Below are positions 39,901 to 51,300 of a stretch of 64,000 nt of DNA, one piece after another. Origin of the DNA: Zhengitettix transpicula (lineage: Eukaryota; Arthropoda; Insecta; Orthoptera; Tetrigidae). A model generated the notes under the pieces. It saw only the letters and a program-made list of their open reading frames with translations. It was not told the origin of the DNA and made no database searches. Numbering within the stretch: the stretch's first letter is position 1; each line of letters begins with the position of its first letter. A program made the translations under genes and the position numbers. The DNA is taken from the NCBI GenBank assembly GCA_037074705.1, contig CM073590.1:138031600-138095599 (forward strand), written 5' to 3'.

Positions 39901-42285
39901 TCAATATCGGTAAACATCTTAAATACTCCTATGATGACGGAAGAAACATTTGAAATTAATTCATAAGTACTATTCAAGAGATGAAGAAGTATTTGGATAG
40001 AGGAAATAATTAGAGGGAATACGCAACTTCAGTATCTGGTTGACATAATAAAATTTTGTTTCATGGCTTTTTAATTTAATTAGGGGATTATATTTAAGGG
40101 AAATTTAAATATTTGAATCTACTTTAAGTATTTGAAGGAATGATACTATGGGCGTCAGTGAAATCTGAAACCTACTAAACTACTTTATTTATACACAAAA
40201 TTACAAATGTAAAGGTATTTCCTTGAATTTATAGAACTTTACATAAGACTATTTCATCACAGGGTCATTAACTGTTGGTTGAGTAGCATATTTAGCTAAT
40301 GTATACATAATTTTGTTGCGAGCGTCTGCGTAACTTTCCCGAGCTGGCTTTGTCTTTGGACGCATAACAACGGGCTCCTTCCTGGAAGGTCGGCTCAAAT
40401 TCTCTAATGGGCTGTGGCTGGAAGTTTCCATTCTTGTCGTGGTCTGGTTGGTTGTTAAGATCAATCTCTCTAACGTCTGGATCACAACTGCTTTCAAGTA
40501 TCATTCACTAGTGTCCATCTCTCTCTGAGAAATATTTTGCTCGTCTCCGAGCTAGAAAAATTTCTTCCCCTCCCCAAGGCTGAAATTTGTGCCATGTGAT
40601 CATTTCTGCCAATGTATGTCCCGAACCTTGGATTTTATTGTGAAGGGGAGTTTATACTAGTCGTCCTTCAGAATTTATTAAGGTTAATGTCCCGGACTTT
40701 TCACAGGGGTGAGTTAATCCCTCATAGTTGCTAATTCGCACGTTTTCGCCTGGCCGAGGTGACTACGGAAAACCAGATTTTATGGTGGGCAATTCAAAGC
40801 CCCTATCTGTCGTGGCCACGCGCTTCTAAAATATTTTTAAATTTATGTATAAATTGATCATTGGCCATGCGCTTCTAAAATATTTTTAAATTTATGTGTT
40901 AATTGATCCCTGACCTGGAGTTATTTCCACGTTACAATGGAATCCCCAAAAAAGTCTTAATCAGTTTCTAGAAATTTTCTGATCTGGAATGATACAGGAC
41001 CTAATTTCTTGTGTATAACTGTGGGTATCACAGTAAGGATTTTATTTATTTTATTAAGATGTTTTATATTGTTTCTAAAGTCAATTTTAAATCGAAAACT
41101 GACTTATTGAAAATATTCCTTGCACTTGTACAGGAATGCCGGTCAAGTTCGAGTTGACTGCGGCCCTGGGGGCGCTGGTAGGGATCGTGGTAGTGTTACT
41201 GTTGCTGGCCATCGTGGCAGTAGTGGGAGCCGTGCGGATGCGCAGAGGCCAGCCAAGGCCGCTCGTGAGACCCACGGACCTCGCGCTGAAGAAAACCAAT
41301 GCGGTCCCTCAGAAGGCGGACGACAAGGACGACCGCAATCCCGACATCATACCCTCATATGATGGTGAGATATAATTACGTCAAAAATGACATGACTATT
41401 ATGTAAGTTTCGTAAGACAAGGATAATTATAAATAATGGCAAGGCCTGAATCAATCCACTATTATTGCGTAACGTACCTTGCATACATTTAAACTTATTT
41501 CCATTAAAATGTTTTCCACTCTAAACTACTAATGTTTTCTCTTTGGCGACGCAAAAAGCACGATAATTAGCTGCATTATTTAAACTCCCTAGATATTTAA
41601 TTGCACCAATTATTTTCTAACTTACAAACTGTCTCTTTTCTCTGCTGTGTACAATTGTGATTTATTTTTATTAGAATATTATTAAATCAAATAAATTAAA
41701 TATTTGTATAAAAATTGTACAACTGCTTCAATGAATTGCCTGTAATGAACATTTCCTTAAAAACGCGCTATTTCGGACGGAAGCCAGCTGACGGAATCGG
41801 ACGGTGGGTTAAGACCGTTTTGGTGACAAAGACCTAAAGATTGCTGAAAACTCTAAGGGACACCAAATTAATAGGCCTGCATAATTGATCTCTGGAAGCG
41901 TCCCTACTTAGCGGGCGGGCATGGAAAATTTAAAACATATGCCGGAGGAATTTGGAGATTTCGGGAGAGTGAAATCGGGCAGTGAGTAGCCAGCCAAAAA
42001 ATTGACCGAGGAATTCTGAAGAAATTGTGGGGGAGCTGACGATTCATCAGTCGATGCATTCGGGTGTCGCAGCACGAGAGGGCGACGCTTCCAACGCTAC
42101 CAGTGTGCTCCAGCTGTAACCACAACGGCACGATATCGTCTGAATTGTTTAAATCAAAGTATCGTAATGCCAGGTCCCTCCACTTATACATTTAAACAAT
42201 AAATTAAATTTATTAATATCAATAATTTCAATTTTTCTATGTTGAGTTTCACCCCACGAAATTCATGAAAGAGAGAGAGAGAGAG

Positions 42286-42322
<37 letters not shown>

Positions 42323-45300
42323 AAGTGGCCATGTCTCGTTATTTTTTATTGTCAAATTGGATTAATTCAATTTTAATATGATTTATTTTTATTAGCATAT
42401 TATTATATCAAATAAATTAAATATTTTTATTTTTGAAAACCCACCGTATAAACTTTGAAAGTATAAATAAATGTACTCTTTTTAATCTATAGAACTCCAT
42501 TTCGACCTTTACTTGACTCCCTTTAGTCATCCTTGCCGCACAAAATGGATTAGCTGAACATTTTTCTATCTAGGACATCATTATGTTCAAGTCAGTTCAT
42601 TCACTTCTCGTATCACGTCCACATAATTTGGCGGTACTAGAAAATTCCAATACCTGAGAATCCTCAAGTCAATTTTGATTTGTTCAACATGAAGAAGTTT
42701 GTCAACAGTCATACACACACCAACGCCGACTTCGGCACCTGCCTTGCTTCGCACTACGGTTCGCACGTCCCTTCCGATATTCTTCGTCTGTCCTCAACTC
42801 AAATTACTCTTAAAATAATTTTCTGTTTGCATTTATTACTTGACAACAATTCTTCTTAACTTATGGACGCGCCATTTAATGAGAATGGAAGAACACCAGT
42901 TCCCAAAGAAGGTTTCTTTACGAAATTTTGAATGAAAAAGGTCTGTGGGATTGCCACGCAATAGGTTGGAAGATGGAGTACGGCGGGATGCATCATATAT
43001 CCTCAAGATCAGAAATTGGAGAGAAGCAGCACAAGAGCGAAAATTTTGGAGGAGGCCGACTGGCTGGGCCATGACGCACCATAATTGGAATTGGAAAATC
43101 GGAAATAGTCGTGATTTTTCATGTACCATTCTGAACATTTAATTCCATATTAAAGTATTTATATAATTTTATGTTTCTTAACTTGTAGTACATAATGTAT
43201 AAATTTGATTACGTGAACTATACAAAATCATATATTCAAAAAATCGTTATTGAATTAGCTTTATAATATGTACAAATTTCAAGGCACTAAATTCTCAGTA
43301 ATTTGAAACAGTAACTTTATTTAATAATTGTTGAATATATTAAAATTCTAACGCAATTATCAATTTATGTCTCATAATATTTTTTTTAGCGTTGATTTCT
43401 GAAATATATATTTTTAATAGCTTCATACGATTTTTTGTTTTGTTTTAAATCGATATATATATATATATATATATAGCTAGAGAAAAAAAATGGTTGTAAT
43501 TTAATTTAAAATCGTTTTCAGTAATACGGCTTAGATATGTTTTGGATAGTCTAATACGTTCAAGTTGATCCGAAATCAAAATGATAACCATAACATAGCC
43601 TTCACTGCTGGCATAACCATATATTAATAGACCCAGCGGTGTTGTTTAACATTGACTCCTGCACTTTGATGGATGAGATAACACAGATGACGATGATTTG
43701 CATGATGACGTAATGGTGAACTTTGGTCGTTGATAATTGGAGAATTCCTCATGCATCTATAATACGAAACGTTTCTCCTCCACAAACGTCCTGATTACTG
43801 ACAAACGTTACACTACTGAAACTAACCGTTAAAGGAAATAAACTATGAAATCAATGGCTCGCTAAAATAAACAAAATATCGTGAGTAAAACAAAAAAAGA
43901 GATTTCTTCGCCGGAAGCAAACTTTCTTCATCAAAATACATAATAAATTCAGAGAATAAAATGAGTGCCTCGTGTTATTTAATAAATAAATCTCCGTAGT
44001 GGATTAATGAAACTAATAAATCTAATCTCAAACGGAAACTCTTATTTTACCTCATTGAGAAAATAAACTTGACGTTCCAAATCTTCATAAAGAAAATAAG
44101 TTAAAATGAATAATTTACCAAATTATCCTAGTGTAACAATTGTGAGTTTTTTCTCCGCCCGGAACTCGGTTTAATTTATTTTTACAGGTAGGAACCGTTG
44201 ACTTCCTAACTAAATCATTGAGAGATTCCTTCAGAGACCTAGTAGGTTTTATAATTATTTTTACCAGGGATGTATCAAGTTTTCTTTGACTACAACTAAA
44301 TAACAGATCTGCTTTATTTATTTATATTTCCATAAATGCTTTCACCGAATCATATGTTTGTGTGTGTATAGACAGGCGACACCATAGAAAAACCTGCATC
44401 AGATATATTTGGTATTTGACATTTTTCTCACGCCATTCCCGTGACGGGTGAGGGCTATGGACACGCTGCATTCCAGTTTAGGAGGCAGCTGGCCGACTAT
44501 TCTTGCCTATCTCTTGTCGTATGCCCAAGGTCTGTGACCTAGGAATCTACACCTCTCCTAATTGACCGAGGCACTTCGGTTAGCATAATTTCTTTTGTTT
44601 GTATTCCATCTCTCTAGTTGTAACTAGAGGCAACCTTGGAGGCTGAAGAATAAGTGCTATGTATAGGGTTATACTCGTAGTGGCCACTCTTCTCTTGTAG
44701 CAAAAAAAGGGAACGAAATACGAGATGCGTAAAGGTATGTAATAATTACAAAAGTTGGACTTATATCCTTCGTCCGCAAATTGATCTCATTTCAAAACGT
44801 TAGACACCAAACCATTTTCCTCAGTGAATGGCCAGTTACAAAATAATTATAAAATAACAAGAAGTTAAATTTAAAAGTATTAGTCAACTTATCCCATTAA
44901 CTTTGCTTTAATGTTTTATTTTCAGTTCAATGTCGTAAAATATATATAAAAAATTAGAAAGTAATTTCCAATTGAGAACGGATGTAGGTCCTCAAAGAAA
45001 GGAAGAAAATGTGTGCAGTAAAATAGTAATGTTAATAGATTTAAAGATTTTTTCGTCGATTTTATTTAAATTCGTCAGTCATTTGTTCAGAAGCTTTTCA
45101 GTTTTCCATTGTATTTCTTTTACTTATTTGAATTTTCAGGTTCAGAAACTGATCCGTCGTCGATGAGAGGAACTCCTGCTATTCCTGTGTCGGACGTGCC
45201 TCCTAGAAGTCGGGAAGCAGATTCTTCCGCTGTTGGAGAGCCGTTTAAAGTCTTCCATTGTGGATGGGACACTTACGTACCTCATCCTGTGAGCATTCTT

Positions 45301-48300
45301 TTACAATTGTTTGAAAAGTGAAAAATAAGCAAATATTATTACGGAATAATATCTATTTTTCTGAGCTATAATTCATTGTTCTATTCAACTTTTAACCGTT
45401 TCCAAACACTTAAACGTATTATTTACAACATTACGTCCACGTTGTTTCCTTTTAACTGTAATACAAATTCAACGTCACAAACTTCACGTTAATAATTTTT
45501 CTTCTCTGGTACATGTAAAGGGTAAGAAATATCAGAACTTGTCTTAATAAGTTCATAAAAACTTGACACGTAGAATATAAATCGTTACCATTGATATTAT
45601 TTATGTTCTGTAATTTAAATTCTTGTCTTGTAAATTAACATAATTTATTAAACATTTTGCATTAATATAATTAATACCTATTTTACTGCCCAATGATTTT
45701 CAATATCAATAACAGATAATAGTAAAAAACTAATTAAAGATTACATAAGCAATACTTGCAACTTTATTATGGTAACGTAATTGAAGTATTTAAAAGTTTA
45801 TTTATTATTATAGCTCAAGAATAAATGTTCTTAGTGCCTCAATATTCTGTAACAGCGTTATATTGAAGTGTGGCTAACCTTATTAAAAAAATTTATCACC
45901 CTTTAAATTAAATAATATTTGCAGCTTTGCATGCAATTATGCACCCTAGTCCTTCAGGGTATTAAATCATTAACTGATACTCCATTACTTTCATTTAATA
46001 CAACTATTATGTCTCCAGTTGGTCGTGAAGAGTCTTATTTCGGAACCACGACTGATTTTCTACATATATCTATATAGTAAATTACAATTCAGAACTTGAA
46101 ACAGTGTTTATCAATATGAAAGAATCCGAAATATTCGATAGGGAGCTTCAATATAATTTCAACAATAAATAAACAAATAATAATGCGCTATTGTGACGAT
46201 AGAATTCTATTTAGCATACTTTCTGGTCTGGGAACAAATGAAGAACGTATCTGTTTTGAATGCACGTTAGATTTCTCCGAAAGAATGCATCAATGGACAA
46301 ATAAGCATATATAACTCACACGTGTTAATGTTACCTGAAAGTTTTCCTTTTCTGTCAGCCTCAAATAAACGATTCATTATTCAAGGCCAGATAGATTAAG
46401 TGCTTGTTTGTAATCCTCAGCCGTGAAGTTTGTGCATTCATCATTCCTAAAATACCCTACTCGCTATTGTGATCCAAAGAGAACAATGTATACTTACCCG
46501 TAACACAAACAAAAACATTCTCCGAGAGAAATGGAAAGCTGGATACAAACTTATATAAATAAAACGTAATATATATTAAAATTATTTTGATTAAATATTG
46601 ATTTATTTATGAAATAATAACATTTGTGAGTGTGTACATGAAATATTATAAAATCTTATTCTTAACAGTATACAGTGTAACATTTAACAAGGAAAAATGA
46701 GAATTCCTCTTTTGTTCAAGAAGTAAAATACGTAAATATTTCAAACAATTATATTAATTTAATTAACTATAAAATTTTAGCTATTCTATAATATATGAAA
46801 ATAACATAATAACAGACCACAAAACTTTTAAATATTCGGAAGATATGTAAGCTAATATTTTGACCTTTTGAAAGCATCTTTTAGACGTATGTTATATTTA
46901 AAGAAATTTAATAATTATCATAAAAGTTAAAGGCATTTAAATGAAAATGATGTTGACTGTTTTTGTGTATACTTTCTTTGTTTTATGTCTCACATAAGTC
47001 TGTTAATCTTTAATAAATAAAGTATAACAACTTTTTAGTGATCCATTCGAAACATCTCCTATTTTTTAAATGAAAAATTTAAGACTGATTAAAAACTAAT
47101 AATAAGAAAGATAGCCAAATACAGACAGATTAAGTGATAATATAAATGCCACACAACGTTTCTGGAATCATTGTCCCTTTTATTCAGTTGCTAAGAAGAG
47201 CCTAGAGCGTCACAACTGCACTCGTCAGTTGACAAAACTCCGAAGTTATTTTAAAGGCATTTGAATTTTGTCAAAGATGACAAATTTTTATTAATAATTA
47301 CAAAAAATGTTGCATTTTCTGTTAATTTCTTCCTATACAAATACAACAATCGTTTAATTTCATATTAAATTATTTTATTGTTTAATAATGATTATCTGTT
47401 GTGTTTCCAAATTGAGTAAAACGTTTCGAAATGAATGATTAATCACGTTATAATATTTCTATAACAATTAACTGATTTTCATATACAAATGACTTAATTT
47501 TATTATTTAGATGGGCACTTATTATTTAAGACAAATAATTCATATCTGTGATGAAATTAAAAAGCCTATAGTGGATATTGCTGAAATACTGGACTTTCAA
47601 AAATGAGAGTTTTGAGTTATAAATGGAACTCACATACGAGTTCACTAATTCTGAACCTTTCGGTATGCTTCTTATATTACTGTGAAACTATTACATATAT
47701 TTTATGAATAATACTCTAATAAATACTATTTCATATTGTAGATCTGATACTGATGTTATATGAGTTAAAATAAGGTTTATATTTCAGCGTACTTATTGTG
47801 TTACATAGATTCATCGTTAACATTCTACGTACACACATCCCAGACCTCACCAGACACATTTGTTATTTAAGTATGTTTTTATTTCCCTTTACGTATGTAT
47901 CTCCAATGTCTGACTTACTCCTTATTTTCCTCACGTGACTGTTATGGTTCTTTGTGTTTGCAATGTTCTTCTAGTTAAACAAACCTCACCCACAAAATTT
48001 CCTCAGCATTAGTTTATAACTAGAGTGATTCTCTTCACAAGGCTCAACCAACTTTAAACTGGTAATAGAAGAAATCACGACCTACAAGAAAGCAATTAAA
48101 ACGTTTTACAAACGCTTTTAAAACATGTTTCATCCCTATGTGGACATTATTCAGTTCCATTGAACATAAGAAGAAATTTACGTATTTGTTACCAGGTTTT
48201 AGCTGTCTGTAATATTGGTGTAAATACTAAATTTATTTTTTATTATAATTATATCAAAACGTTTTACCACAAAAACTAGCCAGTTTTCCAGTCGCAATTA

Positions 48301-51300
48301 TTTATTATATATATAATATTTATTTCGTGCTTTCGGATTAATGAGCCATTATATTTTCTGTTTATAATATGTAACTAATGATAGTCTCGATAAAATTTCA
48401 CAATACAAAATTATTATTACGTTATGAACGCAGAGATCTCGTGGCCAGTTCATAATTTTATATTGCAAAAGCCAACATTAATAATATAGATAAATTATGT
48501 ATACACCGCTGATAATGGCTAATTAAGTCGAAATCACGAAATAATAATATAATATATATAATAATTGCGACAGTAAAAGTAATCATTTTCTTGTTTTGAA
48601 AAAACTATTGACTAATCTTAATGTAACTAAAAACATTAAATATGTTTGAAAAAATGTAATCTGATGATATCGTAAATGATTCATTTTCTTCACTGATATA
48701 CATAATACTTTAAGTCTATATTTACAGAATTTTTTATATTTAGTTATTAAAAATTTATACTGACTGTAAAACAAGTGATTTCAGTCTTTACTAACGTTTG
48801 AAGAACAGTGAATGCCAATCCGTACAATCAATCTCTGCATCCCAGACAGCTGAGGGATTAACAAAGTTTCAGAAACTGCGAAAGACTTGTTCCGAGGGTT
48901 CCTATTGATCTAGGAAGAGAAACATGCTTACTTTTGTTACGTTGTGAATGCTTTGCTCTAGAAACGTATTTATGAAGTACTTCGTTTCGGAGAACAAAAT
49001 GTCTGAAATATTTAAATTTCATATGTCTAACATTGTATATTTATCTCCTATTCAACCATATTTTTAATTTACAGAAGTTAAGTGAAAAAATAAACCATTT
49101 TACCTCAACAACATTTTAGAGGAGAAGTTATCGTTTACAACCACAACATGAATACAAATATTAGTAACTTTATCTTTCAGCCATCATTATTTATCTACCT
49201 AGGATTTAATTATTAGTATTTAAAGCGGATCAGTACACGTATTACAAGTAATTATTTACAAGTATACAAAGCCGTATATTTGAAATTAATGAAAACTTCG
49301 GTTTGTATTTAATATTTTATGAATGGAATTAATTCAAGACACCTAGTTTTGAATGTAAAGGTACAAATGTGGATCTCAAAAAGTAAGCCCACTCCATGGT
49401 TCAGAGGGACAGTCAATTTATTAGTTTTGTTACTTTTTTCTGCCCTAAATAACAAAATAAAGTAGTTAATAATCCTATATCATGTTTCAGTCCTACAGCT
49501 CCAATCCAGACTTGTCCCATGTGACTTCTTTCTTTCCCAGAGCTGAGTTTCCACCTCCAGGAACTCCATTTAGGTCGGTAGAAGACATTGAGAAAGGTGT
49601 AACCGATAAACTAAACGCGATTCCATTTACAGACTTACAGCGCTCTGCAAGGAAGAGTTGGAGAAACGCCTCAGACCGGGAGTTGCACTCGTAGGAAAGT
49701 ATCTAAGGTGATACTGACCAATTGCATGTGGAAGATAATCGTGATATATTTTCTAAATCACGTAACTATCAGTCTTGTAAGATTTTACAGGACTTAATTT
49801 CTTATTCTTATACATGTTTTGTTGTTTTCTGAACATGTCCACTTTATCCAGATTTTAATAAATTATGTCTTTTTATAATATATTTATAGTGGTTTCTTAA
49901 TATATATATAATATATATTTTAACTGAATTAATATTTATTAGCAACGATATGAAATTATTTATAGGAAATTACATATAAATTAATTAATGCAAACATAAA
50001 TAAATATTTTCAGTGTGAATGTAAAATCTTCAGTGAGTTTAATATATAAGGGAGCTGACATGTAACAAACGCAAATATATTCGCTGGGAAAATCGCCTTG
50101 AGTCGTTCTGGGGCAGTGTAAATTGCAAAACTCACGTAAAATTTAAACATAGTAGCTATTCAGCGTTCGGGTACCGGTTTACCAGACGTGGGCTTCGATG
50201 TCGGCCTCCAGCTGCCTAACTGAGGAATATTGCCAATTTCAATTATACTCCACCTGGCAGCTGATTACATACTCATGATCGTTAAATGATTAATTATTTG
50301 CGGAACACACCATTTTCTCCTGACTAATTATTCTTCTGTGCCCTCTTTGTTTTTCGCGTACGGTCAGTACTATTATTAATTCTTTTGCGTCTCTGACCTA
50401 TCTTTACTTAATGTTTCTTATAGGGTGTAGCACACTGAAGTCAGTGTTGTCCCATTCGTTCCTCGTTAGTTACCGTGTAGGACAACTTACCATTTGCCTT
50501 TTTTGGCTCCCTGTTGTAATCCAAACGTTCAGTTGCAAATCAATAGACATCTGCTTTGTTTCTTTAGTTTACCCGCCTCTTAATCCCTTAGTGCGTATGG
50601 TTGCATAAATACAAGTATCACCCCTGAGGCATCTATTGGTTTAAAAGAGAGCTGATTTGTGATATAGACATGAAACAGCACATGCACTTACGGAAATGTG
50701 AAATTTTTGGCATTCGTGGACATTTTAAAACATGTCTGTCCTAGCTTTCTGTGACTCAAACCCTGAGGACGGATTTCTGCTCGTCCGTCAACTTCAGAAT
50801 ATTTATTTTCTGTTTTTAATGATTTAAGCGTCATTATCAGGGTATTCTAATTGCACTAAAATAATAATTACCCTATTAATGTGCATTATTGATAAGTCAG
50901 GCATAATTGAATTTATGTTACATATGTGCAAAATCATAAGCTTTGGTCACGTTTTATATATTGTTGGTTATTTTTTACATATTGTAATAACAAAAATACA
51001 TTTTCAAAAATTTAGTTTAAGAAGATACAAAAAACATGCATTTAAGTGTTATTACTGCCAACTGATTATAGAGTCAATAGTTGGCATTCCTTCTGGTTGG
51101 ATGTGACAGTCTTGGGTGAATTTGTCTACTATATTCTAAGTTTAAGCTATTTTTTTTTTTAAAAAAAATATTTAGTTTATTGTCACATCAACCGACATGG
51201 TTATTAGTGACCACGATTTACATTACAAAATTACTACTACTTTTTTTTTTACATTGTGGTTTCATTATTTACAGGATGTTGGCTGCGTCTTAGGTACAAT

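Larger units (their letters stand above)
41365..45139 (+). other. Intron (3.8 kb) after the transmembrane exon
   Basis: Phase 1, gtgaga to tttcag. Contains a (GA)n array, a LINE fossil, a (TA)n run and two family A pieces, all listed separately; the rest is AT-rich with no other feature seen. Confidence 0.8.

Noticed and set aside
40249..40504. Two overlapping minus-strand frames with a mixed charged composition
   Set aside because: They could be the end of an old retroelement, but no diagnostic motif was recognised.
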